A DNA stretch of 64,000 nt from Candidatus Eisenbergiella stercoravium (GTDB taxonomy: Bacteria; Bacillota; Clostridia; Lachnospirales; Lachnospiraceae). The position numbers and the translations under genes were made by a program. The notes under the pieces are model-generated. The model was given only the letters and a program-made list of their open reading frames with translations, ran no database searches and was not told the DNA's origin. Positions 24,365 through 32,478 of the stretch are shown here, one piece after another (positions within the stretch are counted from its first letter, which is position 1; every line of letters starts with the position of its first letter). The DNA lies in the NCBI GenBank assembly GCA_019113175.1, contig DXHY01000054.1, positions 1-64,000 on the forward strand, read 5' to 3'.

Positions 24365-25363
24365 ATGCAGGAACAGGTATGCGTTAACCGGGAGTACAAG
24401 GACTCTGTTTTCCGAATGCTCTACCGGGAAAAGAAAAATCTCCTTCAGCTCTACAACGCGCTGAACGGGACCAGCCACACGGACCCGGAGGAGCTGATCG
24501 TCACCACGTTGGAGAATGCCATCTATCTGGGTATGAAGAACGACGTATCATTTTTACTGGATGACAGGATAACCCTTTACGAGCACCAGTCCACCTGGAA
24601 CCCCAACATGCCGCTGCGTGATCTGCTTTATATTGCCAGACTTCTGGAAAAGCATGTCAGTGCAGGGAGCCGGTCCATCTATTCATCCTCGCTGATCCGG
24701 ATTCCCGCGCCCCGCTTTGTGGTGTTCTATAATGGACAGAGAAGGGTGGAAGACCATACTGTGCTGAAGCTGTCTGACGCTTTTGAGAAGCCGGAAACGG
24801 ATCCCGCACTGGAGCTGCGTGTCCGCCTCGTTGACATCAATCCCGGCGCCAGTCCGGAACTGATGGAAAGATGCAGGACGTTGCGGGAATACAGCGAATT
24901 TGTCGCGCGGATCCGAAAGCACATCGACGAAGAAGCTTCCGTCAGGGAAGCGGTGGAGCAGGCTGTGAGCGAATGCATCCGGGAAGGGATTCTGGAGGAA
25001 TTCCTGCGCAGTCAGAGATCGGAGGTCGTAGCCATGTCTATTTTTGAATATGATCATGAAGCAGAAATGAAAAAACTTGAAGATGAACTTAGGGAAACTA
25101 TAAGAGCTGAAGAGCATGAGAAATCCTGGACAGCGGGCCTGGCAGAAGGTATCGCAGAAGGCAGGGCAAAAGGTATGGCAGAAGGCAGAACCCGATTTTT
25201 ACTGCTGGTCCTGAATCTCCGCGGCACGGTTCCGGAATGGCTGAAGGAGAGGATTCTCTGCGAAAGGGATTCCGAACTTCTGGAAAGCTGGATGAAGGCG
25301 GCCGCCAATGCAGTTTCTGTGGAGGACTTTCTGGGCAAAACAGGCCTGAAGGAGTCCATCTGA
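24365..25363 (+). CDS. Rpn family recombination-promoting nuclease / putative transposase
   Basis: 332 residues. The PD-(D/E)xK-type core is seen as KNDVSFLLDDRITLYEHQST near 60 (Asp, and Glu-His-Gln in place of E-x-K) after the family opening VNREYKDSVFRMLYREKKNLLQLYNAL. Rpn proteins are DNase-like, RecA-independent recombination factors that occur in many variable copies. The C-terminal third is helical and includes a low-complexity AEGIAEGRAKGMAEGRTRF stretch, typical of family members and prone to repeat-length variation. AAGGAGCC precedes the ATG. It lies in a patchy region with gene debris upstream; no terminal inverted repeats were found. Confidence 0.85.
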   Translation: MQEQVCVNREYKDSVFRMLYREKKNLLQLYNALNGTSHTDPEELIVTTLENAIYLGMKNDVSFLLDDRITLYEHQSTWNPNMPLRDLLYIARLLEKHVSAGSRSIYSSSLIRIPAPRFVVFYNGQRRVEDHTVLKLSDAFEKPETDPALELRVRLVDINPGASPELMERCRTLREYSEFVARIRKHIDEEASVREAVEQAVSECIREGILEEFLRSQRSEVVAMSIFEYDHEAEMKKLEDELRETIRAEEHEKSWTAGLAEGIAEGRAKGMAEGRTRFLLLVLNLRGTVPEWLKERILCERDSELLESWMKAAANAVSVEDFLGKTGLKESI

Positions 25364-25385
25364 GCATTACCTTCATAAAAATTCA

Positions 25386-25414
25386 TTGACTTTTCCCCGC
25401 CCTGTTGTTATACT
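25386..25414 (+). promoter_or_regulatory. Sigma-A promoter of the MATE gene leader
   Basis: TTGACT (25386-25391), 17-base spacer, TATACT (25409-25414). Start point near 25421, leaving about 150 nt of leader that folds as described in the next entry. Confidence 0.82.
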
Positions 25415-25420
25415 GTCATA

Positions 25421-25540
25421 GTTTTCAATCGCTGCTGACGCTTCGTCACCGGATGAAGCGGGTTTTCAGGCATCCGGAAACTGGCCGCAGGTGTAGCATG
25501 TTTTGTGCTATAAGGTCAGTTTCATGGGTGCCTTTTTTAA
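25421..25540 (+). ncRNA. Probable guanidine-IV (mepA-type) riboswitch controlling the MATE exporter
   Basis: The leader has hairpin P1 (CGCTTC 25439-25444 / GAAGCG 25455-25460) and a terminator whose arms are GGCATCC-GAAACTGGCC (25469-25486) and GGTCAGTTTC-GGGTGCC (25514-25532) followed by six T. The P1 loop sequence CCGGATG (25449-25455) is complementary to CATCCGG (25471-25477) in the terminator 5' arm, so pseudoknot and terminator compete. This plan and the MATE gene downstream fit the guanidine-IV class. The class name is from memory and position; the switch architecture is seen directly. Confidence 0.6.
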
Positions 25541-25570
25541 ACAACGGACGAATGAGAAAGGAACAGCTTC

Positions 25571-26974
25571 ATGACGTACAGAACACAGGAACATATAAAA
25601 GCGGAAAAAAGAAATGAGAAAAAAGAACGGAAGCCGGGACATGACAGCATCGCTCTGAGCCTCATCTCCTTCAGCATCCCGCTGATTTTAAGCGGCATTC
25701 TCCAGCAGCTTTATAACTGGGTGGACGCGTTCGTGGTGGGAAACGTGGACGGAGAACTGGCTCTGGCCGCCGTAGGCTCCACCAGCAGCATCATCAATTT
25801 TTATCTGCTGGCGCTCACAGGCTTCACCCTGGGACTGGCCATTCTTTTTGCGCAGAAGTTCGGAAGCGGGAGGACGGAAGAGATGTCCGGCATCCTTTCC
25901 ACCTTTTCCGTCCTGCTTGGTGCCGTTTTTCTTCTGCTGGCTGCCGTAGGCATCATGCTCACTCCGCAGATGCTCCGTCTGATGAACACAACTCCGGATA
26001 CCTTTGACCTGGCCGCAGACTATCTGCAGATCATTTTTCTTGGAGTTCCCTTTCTCGCGGTTTACAATGTATACTCTGCGGCGCTGAGGGGACTGGGAGA
26101 CAGCCGGGCGCCCTTCTTCTCCATCCTGCTCTCCTCCGCAGTCAACGTCATTCTGGACATATGGCTGGTGGCCGTGCTGGACTGGAGCGTATCCGGCGCT
26201 GCCATTGCCACAGTGGTTTCCCAGGTCGCAATGACGGTCTTTCTTGTGACCTACGCTGTTCTCAAATATCCGCCGCTCCGGTTCGGCGTCGGGAAAAATC
26301 TGATCCGGAAAACCGCTCTGAGGGAAGGCGTCAGGCTTGGCTTTCCGCCCATGATCCAGTCCAGCGTGAACGCCTTTGGCAATCTGATCCTGCAGAACTT
26401 CATGAACGGCTTCGGCAGCCAGACCGTGGCAGCCATCACCACGGCCTACCGGGTGGATACCATCGTTATTCTCCCCATGACCAACCTGGGCTCCGGCATT
26501 TCCACTCTCGTGGCGCAGAGCTGCGGAGCCGGAGATGAAAAAAAGGCGCACAAAACCTTTCTGGTAGGAACCGGAATGATGATAATAGTCTCCCTTCTCC
26601 TCACCTGTCTGGTGATTCCGATGGGCGGTCCTCTGATCTCCCTGTTCGGAGCCAGTGCGCAGGTGGTGGAAATCGGCCGGAACTTTTTCCGGGGACTTGC
26701 CGTCTTCTATATTGTACTCGGTCTCTCCACCGCGGCGCGCAGCTTCCTGGAGGGAACCGGGGACGTGCTGTATTCCAGCTTTGCCGGAATTTTGTCCCTG
26801 ATCGTGCGGATCATCGCCTCCTATGCCTTTGCCCATATTTTCGGCAACATGATTATCGCCTATGCGGAGGCCTTTGCCTGGGGCGTGATGCTCCTGCTGT
26901 ATCTGGCGCGCCTCGCTGTAAAATGGCGGGGCCGGAAACAGGATAAGCCGGACGGTCAGAGCTTTCTCTCCTGA
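25571..26974 (+). CDS. MATE family multidrug/guanidine-type exporter (MepA-like)
   Basis: 467 residues with twelve predicted membrane spans in two related halves. Typical MATE sequence near the start: LSLISFSIPLILSGILQQLYNWVDAFVVGN (first span and loop), and GLGDSRAPFFSI near 175 in the first half with LEGTGDVLYSS near 390 in the second. MATE proteins export cationic compounds by Na+ or H+ antiport. The gene sits behind a riboswitch-like leader; members of the mepA group under guanidine-IV control may move guanidine-like compounds. AAAGGA precedes the start ATG. It converges with the AI-2E family gene, leaving one base between stops. Confidence 0.9.
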   Translation: MTYRTQEHIKAEKRNEKKERKPGHDSIALSLISFSIPLILSGILQQLYNWVDAFVVGNVDGELALAAVGSTSSIINFYLLALTGFTLGLAILFAQKFGSGRTEEMSGILSTFSVLLGAVFLLLAAVGIMLTPQMLRLMNTTPDTFDLAADYLQIIFLGVPFLAVYNVYSAALRGLGDSRAPFFSILLSSAVNVILDIWLVAVLDWSVSGAAIATVVSQVAMTVFLVTYAVLKYPPLRFGVGKNLIRKTALREGVRLGFPPMIQSSVNAFGNLILQNFMNGFGSQTVAAITTAYRVDTIVILPMTNLGSGISTLVAQSCGAGDEKKAHKTFLVGTGMMIIVSLLLTCLVIPMGGPLISLFGASAQVVEIGRNFFRGLAVFYIVLGLSTAARSFLEGTGDVLYSSFAGILSLIVRIIASYAFAHIFGNMIIAYAEAFAWGVMLLLYLARLAVKWRGRKQDKPDGQSFLS

Positions 26975-26975
26975 A

Positions 26976-28142
26976 TCATCCCTGTTCATTTTCCCCGTCG
27001 GAAGCGTCCTCCGGCGCTTCCTCTTTTTTACGGAACAGCTCCATGAGCACCACGAGGGAAAGCGGCCCCTTCAGGATTCCGGACAGGCCGAACAGCTTCA
27101 CGCCCGCGTATACGGACAGAAGCATGAAGACCGGATAAACGCCCGTCCGCTTTCCCATCAGCTTCGGCTCCAGCAATTCCCGCGCGCCCACGCAGCAGAT
27201 ATAGACCGCCAGGCACCACAGAGCCGTTCCGGCTCTTCCGCATATGAGCTGCCAGAGCGCCGTGGGAAGGAGGATGACGCCGGTGCCGATGAACGGCAGG
27301 GCGTCCAGGATTCCCGCAAAAAATCCGAGGACAAAAGCGTTCCCCACCTTTCCCAGCCATAATCCGGCAGAAGCGATCGCCATGATCACCAGAAGGATCA
27401 GCGCCTGTGCTTTTACATATTCCAAAACAAGGCTCAGAATCCGCTCTGCGGCCGCAAGCACTGCCGTAAGCAGCCGGCTTTCCGGCTTTTTTGCGGAATC
27501 CGTTTTCCATTTTCCCCCATCATCCCGCTCTCTTTCTCTTCCGCCGTTTTGTCCGAAATTGCGCATCAGGCTGTCATAGTCCCGGCACAGGAGGAGGGAG
27601 GCGATGAAGCCCACGCCCAGGAAGGCGGCTGCGGAAATCAGCTTTCTGACATACCACCAGGATTCCTTCATCAGGTTCGGAACCAGTTCTACACGAAGCT
27701 CTTCGATGAATACCTCCACCCGCTCCAGAACCACCTGTTCCACCTTTCCGGCATCCAGCCCGAAATGCTCTTCCACAAACATGCAGCAGTCTCCGAAGAA
27801 AACCTCGATCTGTCCCCCTACCTGTCTGGAAATGCCGTCCCAGTTTTCCACAAGCGTTCCTGCCTCCCCGGCCGCATACTGAAGCAGTGCGGCAAGAAGA
27901 CCCAGCACGAGGACAGCCGCAAGCACCAGCACCAGAGCCAGCAGCACTTCTTTCTTGATATGCGTCCGTTTCTGCATCCGGTTCAGCCAGGGATTCAGCA
28001 GGTAAACAATACAAAAAGCGAGCAGGAATGGCGAAAGCAGTGGGAACAAATAGCGAAATCCCACATATATGCCAATTCCTGCCGCGCAGACAGTCAAAAT
28101 TTTCTTCTGATTTTCCTTCCAGACATTTCCCATACCGGCCAC
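26976..28142 (-). CDS. AI-2E transporter (PerM/YtvI) family membrane protein
   Basis: 388 residues. Hydrophobic segments near 18-48, 65-88, 160-185 and a C-terminal group of four from about 225 to 370; the motif GILDALPFIGTGVILLPTALW near 275 is the family hallmark (DxxPxxGxxxxxxP). Family members are trimeric/pentameric transporters of unclear substrates; YtvI is a sporulation-associated member in Bacillus. An insertion of charged residues (GGRERERDDGGKWKTDSAKK) in the middle loop is unusual. The start may be the GTG at 28142 or the ATG three codons later. It abuts the MATE stop and follows the O-antigen ligase-like gene region on the opposite side. Confidence 0.8.
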   Translation of the reverse strand: MAGMGNVWKENQKKILTVCAAGIGIYVGFRYLFPLLSPFLLAFCIVYLLNPWLNRMQKRTHIKKEVLLALVLVLAAVLVLGLLAALLQYAAGEAGTLVENWDGISRQVGGQIEVFFGDCCMFVEEHFGLDAGKVEQVVLERVEVFIEELRVELVPNLMKESWWYVRKLISAAAFLGVGFIASLLLCRDYDSLMRNFGQNGGRERERDDGGKWKTDSAKKPESRLLTAVLAAAERILSLVLEYVKAQALILLVIMAIASAGLWLGKVGNAFVLGFFAGILDALPFIGTGVILLPTALWQLICGRAGTALWCLAVYICCVGARELLEPKLMGKRTGVYPVFMLLSVYAGVKLFGLSGILKGPLSLVVLMELFRKKEEAPEDASDGENEQG

Positions 28143-28194
28143 CGTTCCCTGACACGCTTATTTCCAGGGATAGTGTGTGTGGTTTCCGGTAAAG

Positions 28195-30039
28195 CTACTC
28201 TGGTATTTCCTGCCTTCCCTCCGTTTCTTTCCCGCCGCCTGCTTCCCGCATGTTTCTGGCCATCCGCTCCGAAAGCCCAAGGATCAGGAACAGGAAGGGC
28301 GTACAGCAGACCTGCTGGTAACAGAAAAAGTTATGGGCCGCATAGGAACAGACCACCAGAAGTCCCATAAGCACCTCCGGATGCTTCTTCCCGATCCTGT
28401 AAAAGCGCCGCGCGCCCGCTCCGAGCAGAAACAGAAAGGAAAGCAGGCCGCCGGTTCCGATACAGATCAGCAGATTCAGAAACTCATTGTGCGCGTTCGT
28501 CAGCACGTCCGGCTTCCAGTAATCGTTCAGAAGCTGTGCGTATTCCGGCACACTGTAGCTGTAGGCCATGAAGCAGTCCGGTCCGACTCCAATCAATTTA
28601 TGAAGAAGGGGAAGGCCGGAAAAGATCCGGACAGCCATTTTCCAGTTAAATCCTCTGTCGCTTCCCCATTTGTCATTGAACAGCAGATACTGGTTATCGC
28701 TGGAAATACCGAACCATTGTTCCAGAAGACCGGAGGTATTCAGCGCAATGCCGCCGATCACCGCAAGGAGAAGGATTCCCGCCAGGACACAGCCAGACGT
28801 AAACAGCCTGCGCCCCGTCTTTTCCCAGCTTTTCTCAAAGGAAGCTCCTCTTTTCTCCTCCATGTGCAGAAGCAGAATATAAGCGGAGGCTCCAGACAGA
28901 AGAAGAATCCAGCTGAGCACTCCCATGGAAAAGGCTTCCGACAGGCTGCCAAGCCGCACCGCCTGCTCCGGAAAACCGCGCTGCAGAAAACCGATGGCCT
29001 TAAAGGAAGCCGCGCAGAGGATCACCACCTCCAGAAACCGCTCCATCCGCTTTGGAGAGGCACAGGAAGCCAGAAACAGTCCGAACAGCAGGGCCGCCAG
29101 CGCGGCAAAGGCGCTGTCGCTGTTCTGCGTCACCAGGGTCATAAAGCCCAGCGTGCAGTAGGTACCGGAAATCACGCGGACCTTCACTTTGTCTGAAGCG
29201 TAGAACAGGCACAGACCGATGGGAAGCACGGTGCAGACAAAGCTGGAATACCAGGTTGCCTGTCCGATGGTGGACAGAAAACGCAGAGTGGTGTCACTGT
29301 CCAGTCCCCGGTAAAATCCAAACGGATCAATGGAAAAACGGTGCAGGATGCCGATCACAAAGGCGATTCCCGACCCCAGCATGGCCCCTGCAAAAATCAG
29401 CTTCAGACGCCGGGGCGGAAAGAACCGGGACAGAAGAAAATAGGCTGCAATCATGAGAAGCTGGGTGCGCAGACCCATGTTCCAGCCGCCCACACCTGCC
29501 CAGGCATCCTCCTTAAACCCGCTTTCCAGGAAAGAAAGGATATTGAAAAGAAGGTATGCAAGCATGCCGATGTCCAGCCAGGAAAGCCGTCTCTTCCCCG
29601 CACGGACTGCCGCCCACATACTCCGGAGGCCGCTTCCCGGACCGCCGCCCGGGCCTCCCGAAAGCACTGCAGCCGCTTCCCGCTCCTGCTTTCTTCTGCA
29701 AATCGGTTTAAAAACAGCATAAACCAGCCCGAGCACCGCTCCCGGCACCAAAAACAGCGTGGAGATGCCGGAGAAAAAGGCAAATTTATAAGCGCCTATA
29801 TCCTGATAATGATCGATCACATAGACCGGAAAAACAGTGAGCATCAGAAAAGCCCAGCAGACGACCAGAAATTCCGTACAGTCCTTCACATTTCCAAGGA
29901 ACCATTCCAGCCCTCTGTCCGGCTGCGCTTCCGCATTCTGCTCCCGTTTTTCTCCCTGATCCTCCTTTGGCATATCCTGCAGAGTCCGATCTTTCCGCTC
30001 TTCCTGCTTCGGTTCTATTTTCTGTTCCGATTCTGCCAT
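28195..30039 (-). CDS. O-antigen ligase-like (Wzy/WaaL) membrane protein
   Basis: 614 residues from the preferred start. A charged N-terminal tail of about 50 residues (KQEERKDRTLQDMPKEDQGEKREQ) precedes ten to twelve membrane segments. The Wzy_C-type region with large outer loop contains RFSIDPFGFYRGLD...LSTIGQATWYSSFVC near 260 and LINDYWKPDVLTNAHNEFLNLLICIGTGG near 540; the latter AHNEFLN is the conserved ligase/polymerase motif. It may polymerise or ligate surface glycans or teichuronic-type polymers. The ATG at 30039 has GGAGG just before it; an upstream start at 30114 is possible but has no site. It follows RluA by 79 bp on the same strand. Confidence 0.82.
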   Translation of the reverse strand: MAESEQKIEPKQEERKDRTLQDMPKEDQGEKREQNAEAQPDRGLEWFLGNVKDCTEFLVVCWAFLMLTVFPVYVIDHYQDIGAYKFAFFSGISTLFLVPGAVLGLVYAVFKPICRRKQEREAAAVLSGGPGGGPGSGLRSMWAAVRAGKRRLSWLDIGMLAYLLFNILSFLESGFKEDAWAGVGGWNMGLRTQLLMIAAYFLLSRFFPPRRLKLIFAGAMLGSGIAFVIGILHRFSIDPFGFYRGLDSDTTLRFLSTIGQATWYSSFVCTVLPIGLCLFYASDKVKVRVISGTYCTLGFMTLVTQNSDSAFAALAALLFGLFLASCASPKRMERFLEVVILCAASFKAIGFLQRGFPEQAVRLGSLSEAFSMGVLSWILLLSGASAYILLLHMEEKRGASFEKSWEKTGRRLFTSGCVLAGILLLAVIGGIALNTSGLLEQWFGISSDNQYLLFNDKWGSDRGFNWKMAVRIFSGLPLLHKLIGVGPDCFMAYSYSVPEYAQLLNDYWKPDVLTNAHNEFLNLLICIGTGGLLSFLFLLGAGARRFYRIGKKHPEVLMGLLVVCSYAAHNFFCYQQVCCTPFLFLILGLSERMARNMREAGGGKETEGRQEIPE

Positions 30040-30118
30040 TTTTTCCTCCATCTCCTGCTTTGTTCTTTTTCCGGCTTTCTGTCTCTTTCCCGGCCTCCGC
30101 CCTGCCTGATTCACCTAT

Positions 30119-30919
30119 TCAGCCTGTTTCTCCGGTTCCGAATGTAATTCCGCTCCAGGGATATTCCCTGGTCTCAAACTCCATCCGTTTTCCCGTGGCC
30201 GGATGAAAAAAGCTCAGCCGGCAGGCACACAGACAAATGGAACGGATTCCAAGCCGGGCGGAATATTCCCGGCTCCGCACGCTTCCATAACGGGCGTCTC
30301 CCAAGAGAGGCAGTCCTGCATGGGCGAGCTGGACGCGGATCTGGTGATGCCTTCCTGTATACAGCCGGATGGCAAGACAGCTGTGACGGCTTTCCGGGCC
30401 GTCCCCCGTTTCCGCCACACGAAAAGACAGCTCTGCCCGTTTTGCGCCGGACGTTCCTGTGGGGACCACCCGGGACAGATTCTGTCCGGGCTCCTTCTTC
30501 AGCCAGTCCACCAGCTCCCGCTCTCTTCCCGCATCCGGAAGAGAAATGCCTTCCTCCACATAAACCAGCGCACGGTATTCCTTTTCCATCCCTTTTTCTA
30601 CACCGTTTTCTTTCTTTACCCCCGAAAGCTTCCCGGTACCTGCTCCGGACGCCTGCCGGGAAAGCTCAGCCGCCGCCTTCGGTGTCTTCGCAAACACAAG
30701 GATGCCGGAGACCGGCTGATCCAGCCGGTGCACCAGCCCCAGATAGGGAAGCCTGCCTCCGCTTCCCGACGAACTCTTCGATCTTTGAGACGCCGCCAGA
30801 TAATTTTTCAGCTCGCTTACCATATCCGCCTCTCCGGGCCTTGCGCTCTGAACCGCAAGACCTGCGGGCTTTAAGCAGACCAGAATCTGCGAATCCTCCG
30901 CCAGTATTTTGGTTTTCAT
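30119..30919 (-). CDS. RluA-family pseudouridine synthase
   Basis: 266 residues. The catalytic motif HRLDQPVSGILVFAK near 64 contains the invariant Asp of RluA/RluC/RluD enzymes, which isomerise uridine in rRNA or tRNA. Other conserved strands: EKEYRALVYV near 115 and TGRHHQIRVQLAHAGLPLLGDARYG near 203. No S4 domain is present at the N-terminus, so it resembles the shorter RluA-type group. The middle has a poorly conserved glycine/serine- and lysine-rich insert (SGAGTGKLSGVKKENGVEKG). It is preceded by an MFS gene whose stop is 18 bp away. The exact RNA target cannot be predicted. Confidence 0.9.
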   Translation of the reverse strand: MKTKILAEDSQILVCLKPAGLAVQSARPGEADMVSELKNYLAASQRSKSSSGSGGRLPYLGLVHRLDQPVSGILVFAKTPKAAAELSRQASGAGTGKLSGVKKENGVEKGMEKEYRALVYVEEGISLPDAGRERELVDWLKKEPGQNLSRVVPTGTSGAKRAELSFRVAETGDGPESRHSCLAIRLYTGRHHQIRVQLAHAGLPLLGDARYGSVRSREYSARLGIRSICLCACRLSFFHPATGKRMEFETREYPWSGITFGTGETG

Positions 30920-30937
30920 CTTCTCATCCGCCTCCTT

Positions 30938-32143
30938 TCATCGCATCAGCCGGTTCAGACGCTCGGACGCCGCCAGCATGAGAACGGCAAACAGAAACAG
31001 ATATCCCGAAAACAAACCGATTCCCACCACGGAGGACAGGACGCCGAACAACGGCGGCATCAATGTCGTTCCCACATAAGCGCATGCCATCTGGATACCG
31101 ATGACCGCCTGCGAATTTTCTCTTCCGAAATGCTCCGGCGTGGCATGGATGATGGAAGGATAAATGGGCGCGCAGCCAAACCCGATGACAATCAGTCCGG
31201 CCAGAGAAACCTGATCCATTTTGACCGGAGCGGCGACCAGCAGAATACCTGCAAACACCACCAGTGTACCAAGCCGGATCATCCATTTATCTCCAAACCG
31301 GTCCGCCACAAAACCGCTCAGAAACCGTCCTGCCGTAATCCCAATACAGAACATGGAAGCGAATCTGGCCGCGACGGACGCATCAATTCCCCGGAACTGC
31401 ACCAGATAGCTGCTGGCCCAAAGCATCGTGGTCTGCTCCAGTGCGCAGTAGGAGAAAAAGGCGATCAGAACCAGCCCTACCCCGCGGATCCGGAGAGCCT
31501 GCCGAAGCGTCAGAGGTTTTTCGCTCTCCACCGCAGCAGCCGTCCCTCCCGCCGCTGCTTCCTTCACCTCCCTGGCCGCCGCCTGCTGCAAAAGGCGCGC
31601 CCTTTTCCAGACCGGCAGGCTGAGAAACAGAACCGCGGTAAGCACAAGCTGCAGAAGGGAAACCGTACGATATCCCTGCTGCCAGCCAAGCCCTCCCGTC
31701 AGGCTGTAGCTCATGATATAGGGGCTGATGATGGTTCCCACGCCCCAGAAGCAGTGCAGCCAGCTCATATCCCGGGAAGAATAGTGAAGCGCCACATAAT
31801 TGTTCAATGCCGCATCCACAGCGCCTGCGCCCAGGCCATATGGCACCGCCCAGAGACACAGCATCCAGAATTCATTGGAAATGGAAAAGCCGAAAAGAGC
31901 GGCCGCCGTCATCAGAACGCTGACCGCAGTAACAGGTCCGGCTCCGAACTTTCTCGTCAGCCGGTCAGAAAAAAGGCTGGAAATAATGGTTCCCGCCGAA
32001 ATGATCATGGTTACGAGTCCGGCCCAGGAAACCGGAACTCCAAGCATCTCATGCATCACGGGCCAGGCAGATCCCAGGAGGGAATCCGGAAGGCCGAGAC
32101 TGATGAATGCAGCATAGATAATTGCGAGCAAAAGTGAATACAT
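30938..32143 (-). CDS. MFS transporter
   Basis: 401 residues with twelve predicted membrane spans. Near the start the sequence reads AFISLGLPDSLLGSAWPVMHE, and the cytoplasmic loop between spans 2 and 3 contains SDRLTRKFGAG, the DRxxRRxG-type MFS signature; a related pattern (FVADRFGDKWMIRLG) occurs at the start of the second half. This layout is found in the FucP/YfkF-like MFS group that includes sugar transporters and exporters. Substrate unknown. GAGGAAACACCC precedes the ATG. It appears to be the first gene of a MFS-rluA pair. Confidence 0.85.
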   Translation of the reverse strand: MYSLLLAIIYAAFISLGLPDSLLGSAWPVMHEMLGVPVSWAGLVTMIISAGTIISSLFSDRLTRKFGAGPVTAVSVLMTAAALFGFSISNEFWMLCLWAVPYGLGAGAVDAALNNYVALHYSSRDMSWLHCFWGVGTIISPYIMSYSLTGGLGWQQGYRTVSLLQLVLTAVLFLSLPVWKRARLLQQAAAREVKEAAAGGTAAAVESEKPLTLRQALRIRGVGLVLIAFFSYCALEQTTMLWASSYLVQFRGIDASVAARFASMFCIGITAGRFLSGFVADRFGDKWMIRLGTLVVFAGILLVAAPVKMDQVSLAGLIVIGFGCAPIYPSIIHATPEHFGRENSQAVIGIQMACAYVGTTLMPPLFGVLSSVVGIGLFSGYLFLFAVLMLAASERLNRLMR

Positions 32144-32268
32144 GGGTGTTTCCTCATTTCCGGAAAATCTGACTTTTTGTGCAAAAGAAGTCGTTTCCGA
32201 AAACAGCTTACCATATGAGATGCAAAATGCAAGAGAAAATTCTGTTTTAAAAGCCCTGAATCCGCCAT

Positions 32269-32298
32269 GCCGGTATAAACTGTCCAGTTTCTACCGGC
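32269..32298 (-). other. Hairpin overlapping the stop of the 37-residue membrane protein
   Basis: Minus strand GCCGGTAGAAACTG pairs with CAGTTTATACCGGC with a bulge; the TAG stop lies in the 5' arm. No U-tract follows, so it is more likely an mRNA-end stabiliser than a full terminator. Confidence 0.4.
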
Positions 32299-32404
32299 TG
32301 TCCTTACTAATTCGCCAGATGGAAAGGACAGCCAGGCCCAGGCACAAAATACAGCAGGGTATCATTATTATTAGTGTCATCGCAAGAACAAACAATCTGA
32401 ACAT
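32291..32404 (-). CDS. Small single-span membrane protein (37 residues)
   Basis: MFRLFVLAMTLIIMIPCCIL continues into CLGLAVLSIWRISKDSR: one hydrophobic helix with a short basic tail, cysteine-rich in the centre. The ribosome site GAGGTGA with seven-base spacing is excellent, which favours translation over chance. The gene lies in the gap between the amidase lipoprotein and the MFS gene, both on the same strand. I do not recognise a family. Proteins of this size often bind and modulate larger membrane proteins. Function unknown. Confidence 0.55.
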   Translation of the reverse strand: MFRLFVLAMTLIIMIPCCILCLGLAVLSIWRISKDSR

Positions 32405-32478
32405 ATTTTGTCACCTCAATATTCTCTCTCGTCTTTGACTGCATCCATTTTCAGCACTGTACCGGCGCGCCCTCCGTT

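Noticed and set aside
24365-25363. Complete insertion sequence around the Rpn gene
   Set aside because: No terminal inverted repeats or target duplication could be found on either side.
25688-26989. 433-codon minus-strand frame opposite the MATE gene
   Set aside because: Antisense to an obvious membrane transporter, His/Gly/Gln-rich, no ribosome site.
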